DNA of 64,000 nt from Plantago elongata (lineage: Eukaryota > Streptophyta > Magnoliopsida > Lamiales > Plantaginaceae), in NCBI GenBank assembly GCA_036897095.1, contig JAYMSP010000108.1, positions 1 to 64,000 on the forward strand, in the 5' to 3' direction. Shown here one piece after another: positions 23,434 through 40,609 of the stretch (within the stretch, counting starts at the first letter, position 1; every line of letters begins with the position of its first letter). The notes under the pieces were generated by a model, which worked only from the letters and a program-made list of their open reading frames with translations, ran no database searches and was not told where the DNA came from. A program made the translations under genes and the position numbers.

Positions 23434-26400
23434 TATTTTTTATGTTTAATCTTTTATCTTTTAAACATCTTTCATATTTGGATGTTAAAATTAATAAAAG
23501 TGAATTTATAAATATATATTCATAATTGAGAGTTTAAAAGTCGTAAAATTTATATATTATGGTCGAAATATAATTAAGGGTGATCTTTATTTGTAGAGGA
23601 CGAAAAATATGAAAATCGATATAACTTTTAAATTTTTATATTTATATTTTATGAATTATAAACAAAGGAGATAAACAGATGAGCAATATAGTATTGTTTT
23701 ATGTTATTACTCATTAGTACAAAATGTAAATAAAAATGAAATGTAAAGATATAGAAAAGTATTAGGTAGAAACAAAATTGAGTGTTCGTAGGTTTTACAA
23801 CGTTCAATTATTACATTGACCGAATACATAATATGTTAATTTTCATAGTAAGATGACGTCAACGCTATATTCAAAACAAACACCATATTAATTTTATCGA
23901 ATAAGATGAAATCAATTCCATATACGTATATATGAAGTGTAAATCATTTGAAAATTAAATACTTCACATAATATTCTTTTTATATTCGAAAGAATCATAA
24001 CCTTATATAACAATTTTAAAATTTTCAAAACATACATCAAGTGTTACAAACTACATAAGGTATAATTAGATGAATGTTAAACCACAACATATTCAAAATT
24101 AGAATTTCAATAATTCAATCTCGTGAAATATAGCATGTGCTAAAATAATGTCACTCATCTTATATTTTAAACAACTAACCGCCATGCGGTTTCACATGGA
24201 CATTTTGTCTAACTATACAAGTTGATTTTTGACCCCCCCTTGAGCAACCGACGATTACATCGAAGGAAGCAAGGACAAGAAGAAAAGGAGAAGTATAACA
24301 TAGCAAATTAAGAGAAAGCACCGGCGCAATGGCATGCGTAGATGAATGAAGCTGCTCCCTCACTCCCTCTTTTTATCTCTCACAGTCAGCTACACGTGTG
24401 TGGTGCCAATACTCCTACACAGATTTTCTCTTTTGCATTTCCTCTCTCAAAATAATGAATATTCTCTAGTATAACGTAATTAATGCAAGTCCCAATTCCA
24501 TATAATATCAACATTTCAACACACCATTTTACATGCCTTATGTCGTCTAATTGCATCAACAATAAAAGTAAACCATCCATAGAAGACAAAAATACAATAA
24601 GATAATGTTTTTAGATCCAACTTCTCAATTGCAAACCTACATAGCAACATTAACAAACTATAAACTGTAACTCTAATTATACATTAATTAAATTTTGTAA
24701 ATATTCATGTGTTAAATCTTAATTAAAATTTTTTAATAAAAAATAATGTAATAATAATTTAAAATTAAATATGTAATGTTAACCTGATATATTTGAGAAG
24801 ATGTTTATTGTTAAAGATATACATTGTTAATAGAAGTAAAGTTGAAATTTGAGATTGGGTGGTGGGGAGTATATCCAACCGACTGGTAAATAGTTGATAA
24901 AAAAAGCTACATAAGAAGTGGGGGATCGGGAATTATGGGGATGGCCAGGCTTATTAGTAGATCTAGCATAAAGATATGGTTTGACTAATTAGTTGAAGTA
25001 ATATGCAAGACCATACTGGTCCTGGAACCGTTGGTATAGGACAAGATTGAGTAATGAGGAGTAATATAGTATTAACCTCACTTATTGCTTCATCCGATAA
25101 TGTATTACCTTAAAGAATTGTGGATGACCCATGATTCGGATGATGTTTGGTATATAGTTGGAAAAATTGGATTGTACAAGGGATTTTCGGATTGATATTG
25201 AAGGGCCAAAATATTAAACCGAATGTAGTTGAGTTTAAAAAAATGTGTTTGTAATTGAGTTATGTGCTTAGCGTCTTTGTAGGTTATTTATTTAGGTGGT
25301 TGTGCCAATGAATTAATGTGGGGGTAGGAAATACTTATGTAGTTCGATATTTTATTAATTGAAAAATGTTAATGTTAAATTGTGAGAGGTAGTAACAAAG
25401 GTAAGCTTGGCAACTGTAAATGTACCGAATGTCAAAAAAAATATTATCCATGACATTGTATTTTGCAGTAAGTCTCAAGAGAAACCAACTTTATATATCG
25501 TGATAAAGAAACCGACATACATCATAATCATATTTAGAACCATCAAAACTTTCACAAAGAACATAAGTGATATACATATACATAAAATGTAATATAAAAT
25601 GTTCACTCATAAAATATTACTGAAATTGTTTAGAATATCATTACGTCTCACGGGTTTCTCGCTAATGCATGCTTCTAATACTACGTGTTGTATTTCTTGG
25701 TGGGTAATTCATTATATAGTAATATGTTGTTAGCAAACACGTTTAAGTCTAAATTCTTATAAATTATTTGAAAAACAAAGATACGAGTGTTACAATCATC
25801 CACCCGTAAGAATAACCAGTAATATGCGCACACACTTGTGATTTTGGAGTTCCATCATCGGGATACAATAGGTAACACATACATCCACTAATCATATGGG
25901 CTTTGGGTCAAGTCATCTATGGGCGACTGTGTGGCATATGGCTATTCGACTGTAGGGAGACAAGTGAGTAGACGTTATCCTAGGGTAGGAAAACCACATG
26001 GGATGTTGATGAGAAGTGATTGGAAATTTGTACAGTTAAGTTAGTTGTGATCATTCATGGATTGGTCAAAATCAGGGGAAGCGTGGCAGTTATTATCGTT
26101 GTATTCAACAGGGAGAAGGCACATATAACATAACAAGTTTGAGTGGAAATATAATGGAAATAGCTTTAAAATTTAGCATCATTCAATCATTTGAATTCTA
26201 TGTCACTCACCTGAATATTTTTTTAATATTTAGTAATAAAACTTATGTTCTTGAAAAAGGAATAGGCAAGGAGTGTAATAATAATCACAAAAAGAAGAAA
26301 GAATTGTACTACTTCATTTCTTGTGTGTTAACATTCTCATTAGAAGTTAATAGACTCCTTCTACCTTCACGTAACTATATAAATTATCCATAAACTAAAA

Positions 26401-28044
26401 TAATAAATTATTAAATTCATTAGCTATGTATGCGTAATTTTTAATTTCATATACTAACAAAACATTAATTTATAATCAACCTAAGTTAAACAAATTGACC
26501 CAAACATGCATGTAGCACTATAGACTAGTTTAACTTTTAATGCAATTTACCTTTTTAAACAAAAGTTAAGTAAATTAACAAAATGAAAATCAAATGAAAA
26601 TATAGATTCGAAAAGGTAAAGTAGTGTGTATGAAATGTCCACTTTTAGTCAATATTTTGTCAAAAATAAAGAATAAAGAGAAAAGAAAAGACACTTCAAT
26701 CAATGCAATAAAAGGTACTAGTATATTTTACTAATACAACTCATAGACCCGATTAATATCATTAAAAATATTATTAATAATACTAATCAAATATTTATAT
26801 TTATTAACGAAATGACCTTTTATAAATGTAAATAACTACAAATGTTAAGAGTATCGACATTCTAATTAACAATATTAATAATTTTTTAATAATATATTTT
26901 TACATCCTAATATAATAGAACCAGTATATTGAATACTTGATTAATAATAACAACGACAGAAAATGAAGAGCTGGAGTAGTACTGATGATGACTACTATTG
27001 CTATGGATTAGGTTTAGTTAGGATTTATGGGTGTATGGCGGGCCGAGGGCAGCAGCATTGTTTGCCTTGCTTTGTGCCAAAGACTATACTACAATATTAT
27101 AATTATATGTCTACCCACTTGTAATAATGATCATATATTAGAGCATGCAATACTGTAATATTCTAATTTTTATTTGAAAAATATGATTAGCCCGTACCTG
27201 ATTTAATTATTTAACTTTAGTATTAAGTTATTTAACTTTAGTGAATAGAATTGATTAACTAGCTAGGTTGCAAGTACAATTTGTTTAAGTATAAAATATA
27301 AACATAAATTAATTAGTTTTTCTAATACTAAGTTACTAGTATATGTGTATTGAGTTTCGCGTGTTATTTTATGATATTTACTGTTTTATTTTCATTTATA
27401 TTATTTCAATTTTATTATATGTACATGCAATGGTATGACACCAATAATGGATATATAGGTTGTTTTTATACGTATATAAAAAATAATACCATGAAAGTTT
27501 ACTAAACTAAACATGGGGCTGACTAAACATAGTTTTGAACCATAGTATGTATATATTTACCCTATGTATAAAGGACCAATATGATAAATTAAGCTGAAGT
27601 GCAACATATGCAAAATAAAAGAAATATTCTTAAAAATAAAAATAAAAAGGAAAAATCACGTAAATGAGACTCGAGACCCGTACCTCTTACTTGAGAGATA
27701 AATGTACCATATTGAAACTGAATAAGATGGATTAATAAGATTTAAATTTTAATTGAATCGAAAATGTTGGTCAAATTCATCCCAAACTTTTTTTTACATG
27801 CTACTTGTAATCCCTACTTGTAATTATAAAGAAAAGGAAGTTGTTCTAAACTGGTTTTGTCCAAGTCACATAAACTACATACTGAGTCACTCCACGTCGA
27901 CGGAATTAATTCACCCCTCACTTAGATAATTTTATAAGTTACTTACTTTTTTTCTAAATTTGACACCTGAGTAATTGATCAAACAAGTCAGCTTTAAATT
28001 ACAGCCTGGGAGGTATAGTGCATTTTTCAATTCAAAATAGATCC
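23434..28044. other. AT-rich intergenic DNA, no convincing gene
   Basis: No spliced gene or RNA gene was recognised. On the minus strand a 26-codon frame (24335-24255) would encode a strongly hydrophobic, signal-peptide-like peptide, but nothing supports its use. The rest is long AT-rich stretches. Confidence 0.45.
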
Positions 28045-28684
28045 GATTTACATCTAACTACTTTCTTTTTAGATGGTTTATAAACGTTTACATCCCTATC
28101 ATTTTATAATTTATGTTAAAGGATAAATTTTGAACTAACACAAATAAATATTTACAAATAAGGTACAAAATTCAAACTTAATAAGAGAGAGGGTGAAATA
28201 TTCATTTTTTTTAATAATTATATTTTTTCTCTTTTATTTAATTATTGAATTATATTTTCCCTTTTCTTTAATTACTTCTTTTTCTTTATCATTTTAAAAA
28301 ATTACAAACAAGTACATTGTCTTCTAGAATAATAGGGTTTTGAGTTTTTAAAAACCTCAATCCATGTCAAAACACCTCCAATCATTCAAAAATAGCTTAA
28401 TTCATATTAGAAGCAGTTCCGATCTAAAAAAGCAGCTCCAATCGAAGTTGGAGCAGCAGCTCCGCCAACCTTGTCAGAACTATTAAAGCAACTCCGACGG
28501 AGCTGGTTTAGTAACTTCCATCGGAGCTTCTTTAGCAACTTCGTCGGAGATGTTTTGACAGGGGTAAAGAGGACATCTAATATTAAATCAACTTTTTTAT
28601 CTGAAAATGAATTTCATCGTAAATTATAAAACGATAGGACCTAATCGTTTACACAACATTTAAAAAAGTAATTGTGTGTAAATC
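28045..28684. mobile_element. Non-autonomous element with ~75-bp inverted terminal repeats
   Basis: The left arm (28045-28125) and the reversed right arm (28684-28612) align over about 75 bases: both begin GATTTACA and share ACTTT, TAAACG and TTTTATAATTTA. Outer homology (TTCAAAATAG against TTTTGAAGGG) may extend the ends by 10-15 bases. Long inverted repeats around a non-coding, GC-richer core suggest a Mutator-like or foldback MITE. No target duplication was fixed, so the superfamily is open. Its right end lies about 80 bp from the duplicated segment before the CTP synthase TATA-like box. Confidence 0.6.
28485..28559. repeat. Three imperfect ~25-bp tandem units inside the inverted-repeat element
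   Basis: Units read AGCAACTCCGACGGAGCTGG, AGTAACTTCCATCGGAGCTT and AGCAACTTCGTCGGAGATGT. Each has a CGGAG core. Just before them, GGAGCAGCAGCTCC (28450-28463) is a short palindrome. Confidence 0.65.
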
Positions 28685-28764
28685 CCCTTCAAAATAATCG
28701 AGCTTATAAGTTAAAAATAACGTAAATTAAAATTATTCGGTATTTGTAGTGTGCGTCGTATTTA

Positions 28765-28836
28765 GTGCGGGTGGGGGTGTGTTTGGAATTCTCTATGAAT
28801 GTGCGGGTGGGGGTGTGTTTGGAATTCTCTATGAAT
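28765..28836. repeat. Perfect 36-bp tandem duplication in the CTP synthase promoter region
   Basis: Units 28765-28800 and 28801-28836 are identical. Each starts GTGCGGGTGGGGGTGTG and ends GGAATTCTCTATGAAT. The pair ends about 20 bp before the TATA-like box. Each unit carries a G-rich tract (GGGTGGGGG). Confidence 0.9.
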
Positions 28837-28857
28837 GTGAATCTCTTTCTCTTTCTC

Positions 28858-28866
28858 TTTATAAGT
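28858..28866 (+). promoter_or_regulatory. TATA-like box of CTP synthase
   Basis: TTTATAAGT after a CTTTCTCTTTCT tract, 234 bases before the ATG. This implies a leader of about 200 nt. It is inferred from motif and position. Confidence 0.45.
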
Positions 28867-29099
28867 AGTAGCAGCACCTACATTTTCCCTAAAAACCTCA
28901 AAGGAAGATTTATCGAGTAAAAGCCGCCAGCCACCATTGCAGTCATCTTCTTCTTGTTCTCGATTGATTCATAAACTCAACTAAACTGAACATCCCTAAA
29001 TCAATACTAACTCATTCTTGCTATACAAACAAATCAATCAATCCCCATTGAAGTTTCTTTCGACTTCTTCTTCCTCTTGTTTGCCAATCGTTAAAAAAA

Positions 29100-33586
<4,487 letters not shown>

Positions 33587-34845
33587 ACTAGAAGTCCAAA
33601 ACCGTTCTTGTCCAGAGTGGCCCTGTGATGCATGTATAGCATCATCACTCAATCATGTTTTGCTAGAGGCAGTTTCTTTTATATGTATAGTCAGTTCCCC
33701 CACAGCCCAGTATTACAGTAGGTTTGGTAGGCAGCATATGAGGTTGGTTTTCGTCTAGAGTGAAGCAGCTGAGCTCCGGTTTTTTCACGGAATAGTTGTA
33801 GCTGCAGTTGCTACAATGCCTTGGAATAGGACAGCAAACAAAGATTATCCTCTTCTTAGGGTTTCTCTTGAGTATTTGGTATGTTTGTGGCCTTGGATAT
33901 TGAAAATTGAGGTTGATTAGTGAGAAAGTTTGCAAACAGACTTTAGATTTTCCATTTGTAATGCAAAGGCCCATCTCTAGACCCAACAAAATGTTGGAAG
34001 AGATGGGTTAGTAGGGGCTTTTCATATTTGCCCCGAACAGACTATTTGATTTGAGATTATGAAACTAGCTTATTTTGTAAGCATGGCAAACCAGTCATTT
34101 TGTCGGATAAATTGCTTCGACCCCAACCTTTAGATCAACTAACTTATCTCTCAATTCCATAAGTCTAGATGACTATATATGACGACCTTTCGAGTCAAAA
34201 TCTAACCTGATAATTTAAAATTTTTATAACGTCATCATATTTTATCGGTATGATATTACCATATTTAGTCTCAGATTATTAACCCTTATTTTATGACAAT
34301 GTGTGAATAGGAGTATGTTCATATGCTCAAACACTGTATAATGTAACAAATATGCAATTGTACCACAATATACACTCTATACGATCCCACTGTATCACAT
34401 TTAAGCCCATTAGCATCCCCCTCAAGTATTGAGCCTGATAAACTGATAGTTGTATATATACAATAACCATTCGGTACAATTCTTTACCGACTTGCTCTAT
34501 TAAAGTGCGATTAAACTTTATAGTTAATGATTTTAAACTTATATAAACTCATTTTTTTGAGATAATATAAACTCATTTTCAAAGTGATGTAAATCATTAT
34601 GAGCGATAAATTTACAATTCACCAGAATTATCTTTTTGTACGGTACTAGTTATAACAAAACATCTCGTTTGATCAAGAGTTTATAAGAATGTGTGGACAT
34701 GATTTCAAGTCTATTACGAGGCCATATGCCATTGGGTGCTATATGGGACAAGGAACAACCGGGGCCAACCGATCACATTCCTATTCTCCACCTCAAGTAG
34801 TACATACCTAATGAGTACTTCTACTAATAACCAGTTAATGTATTA
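33587..34845. other. 3' flank of CTP synthase and intergenic DNA
   Basis: The first few hundred bases are probably 3' UTR. Beyond that nothing gene-like was seen. Confidence 0.45.
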
Positions 34846-34966
34846 GTCCCTCATTATTATACTGGTGGAGCGGCCATCTCCTTACTCAAATCAAATCGAA
34901 TATTTTGTATATAGAAAATTCAATTTCAATTGAAAAAGGACACTCAAATTCTATACCGTCGGTCCG
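34846..34966. mobile_element. Tourist-like MITE, copy F
   Basis: 121 bp, bounded by TTA on both sides. The interior is nearly the same as copy E at 7310, including GGAGCGGCCATCTCC and AATTTCAATTGAAAA. The ends GTCCCTC and (reversed) CGGACCG are degraded. Confidence 0.65.
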
Positions 34967-35390
34967 TTACATGTGCTTCAATCTGATAAGTCACCGTGAC
35001 AATTGACAAACTAACCACCGTATAATTGTTATTAGGAAAAGCAGAAGAAAGGGTCGTTAATTATCAATTTAAAACATACTACAGATACCCCCTCCACCAC
35101 TAATCTGTCGACGGTGCTTTTCTTATTCTTTTGAAGATACAGAGCCTATGATTTTGTATATGAAGAGATATATGCGTTTTATCTTCAGTACAATTCTAAT
35201 CGCTCTATACATAGAAATAATTATCTATTTCAGAGATCGAATTCGTAAATTTTTAGTACGAAATCTCTCAGCTCGTTGCTTATCACTCGGTTACAAACAA
35301 TTTTACTTTTATTATTGAATCATGTAAATAGAAGGATTTGCTGGAGTTTGAGTGAATTAGTTAACATCATCACACAACAGACAACGAAGT

Positions 35391-35472
35391 GTAACTCAGT
35401 TGGTGGTGAGATGATTTACCTCCAACTAATAAGTAGGAGGTTCGTGTCACATTTACCGTTTTAAAAAAAAAG
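35391..35472 (+). mobile_element. SINE copy 1
   Basis: Starts ACAACGAAGTGTAACTCAGT, carries an A-box-like CTCAGTTGGTGGTGAGATG and a B-box-like GGTTCGTGTCAC, and ends in TTTACCGTTTT plus an A run. The same consensus recurs at 35488 and 42811. Confidence 0.65.
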
Positions 35473-35487
35473 AATGTTAAAAAATTA

Positions 35488-35578
35488 ACAACGAAGTGCA
35501 GCTCAGTTGTTAAGCTGCTTTCCCTCCAACCAATATATTAATAGTTTGAGGCATCTTTAGCCGTTTGAGAAAAAAAAA
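35488..35578 (+). mobile_element. SINE copy 2, directly after copy 1
   Basis: Starts ACAACGAAGTGCAGCTCAGT and ends CTTTAGCCGTTTGAG plus an A run. It has the same orientation as copy 1 and begins 15 bases after that copy's tail. The B-box region is more decayed (AGTTTGAGGCATC). Confidence 0.65.
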
Positions 35579-36906
35579 TCATCACTGATGAAATCAGTAA
35601 ATCCCACCTCATTTTCAACATTATCAGTTGGAAATAATAAGAATCAAACACAATTTCCATCTAGAATCAGCATTTACTCGTATGAATGAATGAAGCCAAC
35701 TATTTATGAACAGCCTAATAAGCCAAGTCATTAAGCCAGCCAGAAAGACAGACTTTTCATATTTGGATTTTTCTCAGCGTTCTGTTCTGTAACACGTTGA
35801 CGATGATCACAGCCAGTGATCATTTCAGCCTCAAAACAAATCAACTTTCGCTGTTTCGCATATACTTTTATAATGATAAATATGCTTCGGACATAATTTG
35901 CATTTTGGTGGATGGCTCTAGGAACGTTTAAGGAATCAAGCGGTTCTCGAGAAGCTTGGCCCAATATATATTTCTGAAAAAGGTCGGTCAATTGTGACAT
36001 TACATTTTGGACATAGTAGTAAACAAAGAGATGGTTATTTTGATGTATATTGGTTGCTGTGACATGTTACTTTATAGAAAGTAGTAGTTATTAAAGTGGT
36101 TTATCGTGACTTTTCATGTTTTATATTACTTTACTTGGATTGTATTTGAATTGATATTTAATTACATTTAATTACATGAACGGGATCGGACTAAAATAAA
36201 TTAAATTAGACTGAATTGAAGAAATATATAAATTATAACTAAGTCGAACTGAACTGGTATGTTCTTTTCAACTGAAATTAATTTAGTTCAATTCAACTCG
36301 GCTTAGTTATAATATATACCTTACTTAAGTTCAATCCGATCCAGTTTAGTTCATTAAATTTTAGTTGAATGGAAAATAAAAATGTCATAGATGCAGCACA
36401 TATATACCGTCTACATTTATGAATTTTAATTTGTTTGTTCATAAACACACGTTAGCAACTAAGCAAGTTTGAGGTACGTGAGCTTGAATTCAAACTTAGT
36501 ATTTTAAAGCCCCAGCTTTGGTTGAACACGCGATTATGAATTCTTTTAGAGTCCAAGTTGGTAACACACTCACTTGACAGTGCCTCCTAGTATTGTACAA
36601 AGAATCAAATATCAATTGGAAATATTTGGAGGAATGGAGACAGTAACAGAAAGTGCAATAGTATAAATACAATACAATCTTCTCTTCATATATATACCAT
36701 GGTCTGCATGCCTAAAAATACATTAGTATATAAAAAATGACTCGAAAACAAGAAAATTCTTCAGCAGTATCGTATTCGTATCCACTCGTGTACATCCGTG
36801 CATGTTTTTAATTTAACATAAAATGAGGATCAGATGAACATTCTACATTTCTACCTACCTATTATGTATCACACAATCAGCTAGAGGGGAGATTTCGATT
36901 TACAGT
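35579..36906. other. Intergenic between CTP synthase and GALS
   Basis: No gene is recognised. The right edge is probably the 3' UTR of the minus-strand GALS gene. Confidence 0.4.
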
Positions 36907-39484
36907 TCACTGCCGTGTTCCCTTCAAAACAGAGCCAATCATCTCGAGTTCGAATTTTTTAACTGATCCTGCAATTTTGCGCATAGTGGTATCCATAACA
37001 TAAGGAACCCCATCAACTGTGATGCCGGAGGTGTTGGCAAGCTGTCTGCATGGTTCACGCCGCTCTGAAATTGTACCATGATAGTGGAAATACATGATCT
37101 TCCCCTCTGTCTTGTAATTTGTCTTGCCCTTTATGTTCTGAGACATGTGCACTCCGGTTGCGAACACATTTCTTGGTTGCACAGCGTACTTTCTGTCTCT
37201 CCTTATACCTTTCTTCACATCTCTGTACACCAGCTTCTCAAATCCCCATTTCCTATGAGATATAATAGCAACTATGTTTAAAAATCCCCAGTAATATCGA
37301 ACTTATTGTGCAAAAGGGAACCCAAATTGCATTTACAATATGGGGCCAGGAAGAATTTAAAGCTACAATCCACAGAGACATTCTATATCTGATAATGGAA
37401 TAGGCTCCTTACAGCTGCAAGTTGAAACTAGTACATATATAGCTACCTTGTAGTAACTCAGTTGTTGGCACACCAATTTCTTGATAATAATACAAGTACA
37501 ATAAAGGGAACTCCATTTATGTAACAATGATTAGTTAAATAGTTAGACCTCTCTTTTGTACTCGGCTTATAATGACATTTCCACATTGTATACAAATGAG
37601 TACAATATCAAAAGGAATAATAACAAATAAGTTTTCGCAAAGATACACTGATAGCATACTACAATTGAGATAGGCAGTGGCTTGAACAAAATATAAATAC
37701 ACATAAGAATGACAGTAGTAATGCCACAACACAGTGATGCATATTCACGTTTAAGCAGGCATTACGCACGTTCATGATTCATGAATGCAAATGAACACAT
37801 GTACTGCCATTGTGTGAAATGAAGACCTAGTCATTAGAATCTACACAGTGAGGGATTCATGAATGCCATTTGCCATGGAGTAAAGCAAGTGATTGAGTCT
37901 ATGCAGACGGCTTTTGGTTGTTAATCTGAAGGATGCTCATATGTCTATCCTCTAGTATGTTGCTTCCAAATTAATTAATTGCTTTGATTTCTAACTATCT
38001 CTACTCATCAATATACAAGCAGAATGTAAGTGCAACTGACAGAATTTTACCATCTCTAACAAATCACGAAGTATTTACGAGCATGTAGTTACTACTAAAA
38101 CACCAATATTAGATAGTTTCTTTTTTCAGTTGAACAACTTTTTCCTGAATCTGGGTGGGTCTTAAAGACTGAAGATGAGATATATTTCTGTCTAAGCTAG
38201 AATTACCAGCATTTACTATATAAGACATCAAAACATATCTGAACAATAGACAAATGCAATGCAAATAACCAGAAGACGAAAGCCGATGTACCTGAAGGCG
38301 TTCGGAGCATCCTGGGGGAGGCACAACTTATTAGACATGGTCATCTGCTGGAACGTAAACTGAGTCGAATCCGAAAGCGAATCCATAACCGAATCGATAC
38401 TATTCCTTTGCTGAACATGTATAAACTCATCCACATCAAAGAAGAACATCCACTTAGTCTGAAACCTATACTTATGAAGACAATCATTAACAATCAGGAA
38501 CTGATTATGATAATACCCATCAAACTTCTCCTGGTCCCTAATATCCTGCAAGGTAACAAACCCCTTCTCAATCCACGGCCTCAAAACCTCCAAAACCCCC
38601 TGATGCACCCCACCGGCATCGTGTATCACGAAGTGCGATTTCGGCCCGAACAGCCTTACGTGGTAGGCCAGCCACTCCCGAACCCTCTGCGGGCTCAAAT
38701 CCCCGTACAACGACGAGCCACAGTAGAGATAGTCATAATTCGGTGCCGGAGCAGAGAACTGAGCAATGAAATTGGAGTAGTCCTTTGGGGTTTCGGTTAG
38801 GGCGGTGATTGTGTCCGTGGTGTTGAGTGCAGGGTCATTCGTTGTGGCTTGGAGAAGAAGCTTCCCACCATTGGCACCTGTACCTATTGGAAATGTGCAG
38901 TTGATGACTACCACTGTGTAGATTCTACCATATCCCCAATCCGGTAGAATCTTCCACCCATCCGATTCAATAACATTAGTAACATTATCATCATCATCAT
39001 CGTCGTTAATCCATTGGCATCTGTACGAGGGTTTACCGAAGATATGGAGGGGTTTTGAAGAGAGGCCGATTACGGCAAAGGTGTTATCGCCGCCTCTGTA
39101 AGCTGACATTAGGATGAAATTGTACGCTCCTGCTCCGTACGGATTGAACCTTCGTTTCAACACTCCGTTTTCTAATACTTGATCCTTCTCTACCTTCTCC
39201 AGAGCTCTGCTACTGGTGCTAATGTGTTGAGAGAGAGTGGAATTGGTGTTATCTGAGGAGTTGTTTAGGGGTGGTGGAGTGATGCAGGTTTGAATCTGGT
39301 AAGATGAGGAGAAGGAGAAGGTAGGAGGGAGGAATTGGAGGACGATTGCTAAGGAACAGAGGAAGACGAGAGCGGTAAGGATGAGTTTGAGCTCACCTGC
39401 AAATTTGGAGATTATTCCGATCAGCATTTTCTGCTGCTGCTTCTCTGGACCTTCTTCTTTTCCATCGGTGTTGTTCATCACCAT
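36907..39484 (-). CDS. GALS: Galactan beta-1,4-galactosyltransferase (GALS type, GT92), 2 exons
   Basis: A Golgi type II membrane enzyme that extends beta-1,4-galactan side chains of pectic rhamnogalacturonan I from UDP-galactose. Exon 1 is 39484-38292 and exon 2 is 37252-36907, with a GT-AG phase-2 intron of 1039 bp; the protein is 512 residues. One membrane helix (residues 34-52) follows a short basic and polar N terminus. The lumenal N-terminal region (RRFNPYGAGAYNFILMSAY) precedes the GT92 domain (YDYLYCGSSLYGDLSPQRVREWLAYH, FVIHDAGG). The DXD-type motif is FFDVDEF, with Asp350 and Asp352. The C terminus carries MYFHYHGTISERREPC. An Asp run at 161-166 is encoded by a GAT repeat. The start is the first of two nearby in-frame ATGs. 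Which of GALS1-3 it matches is not resolved. Confidence 0.93.
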
Positions 39485-40449
39485 TGTTGAACACTTGAAC
39501 TGACCCAAAAACTGCAAAAATAGCTAATGCTCAGAAAAATCAAACACCTTCAAATCTGGCAATTCTACAAACTACCAATACATTAGATGATTAGATTAAT
39601 GTGGAAGTGGATGACTGGTATCTACTGGTCCAAATGAGATCTCTAGCTTTCACTATCACTTTTTTTTGGGTGTTTTACTTTTGCTTTTGCTTTTGTAATG
39701 CAACGATGGAAAAGAGTAGGAGTGTGTATATGAGTGAGAATGGAAGATTGTGTTGCAGAGAAATACAGAGGGAGAGGAATGGAATGAAACAGCTGAAGAG
39801 CACAGAGAGAAAGAGATAGGAGAAAGGTAATGTTCTTATGATGATGATGTAGTATTGTGCACTACAGCAATACAAATTCCTTTTCTCCCTCTCTCATCAA
39901 TATCATATGCTGCTGCTGCTGGTTTTTTCCATTTATTCTACTTTACTTTTTCATAATTTATAACATAATAATAACATGGGTGGCTGGTGCTGCTAAATTA
40001 TTTATACTGGTAGTAATATTACTATTTTTGAATAGGGATGGTAAGATTTGAACATAGATTACACGTTTTCTTCCAACTTTTTGAACAATCAGTAAGAAAA
40101 ATACCTAGTGACAAAATACACGATATGGTCATATGGTATGACTGTGACTTTTAAGTTTCAGGACCATTTCATTATGAAGTAGTTTGGCTTAATTGATTGA
40201 TGAGTGTTACTGATTGTTCAATTGCTTATTAACGTTCAATTTATAATAAAAAATAGAATAATAGTGAAATTACTTATTTTTTCTATTTAGATTTTAGTAG
40301 CACTACCATATTTCCATATACATGGTAAGTGAAGTGTGAGATTATTAAATGAACATACAAAAACACTGAACCTATTAAAAGTCTAGCATGATATTGAAAC
40401 ATAAATGAAAACAAGTTAGCTTACTAGCTGTGAATAAGTGTGAAACTTA
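39485..40449. other. Likely GALS leader and promoter
   Basis: Pyrimidine-rich on the minus strand, with CTCTCT tracts around 39765-39890. On the minus strand a pyrimidine tract and AG lie just upstream of the ATG (near 39513), so a 5'-UTR intron is possible. No other gene is seen. Confidence 0.35.
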
Positions 40450-40609
40450 TGGTCGTATTGGCATGGCATTGAAATGACCATTTAAATGAGATTTTGGTGA
40501 AATTGTGTTTAGAATGTAATTGAAATGAGGTATTTAAAGTGTATTTTAGGCCAAATAACTGTTTATCGAGTCAAATTGAGCAATTTGAGTGTTATGCAAA
40601 TCAACCCGG
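40450..40609. mobile_element. Tourist-like MITE, copy D
   Basis: 160 bp, TTA on both sides. The interior GTGTATTTTAGGCCAAAT followed by CTGTTTATCGAGTCAAAT matches copies A and C. The termini are partly worn (TGGTCGTATTGG against reversed CCGGGTTGATTTG). Confidence 0.65.

Noticed and set aside
24175-24363. A 62-codon minus-strand frame with a hydrophobic part
   Set aside because: It needs a GTG start and has no motif; the overlapping ATG frame is mentioned only as a weak finding.
28765-28836. A CRISPR-like or satellite array
   Set aside because: Only two head-to-tail units without spacers; a simple tandem duplication.
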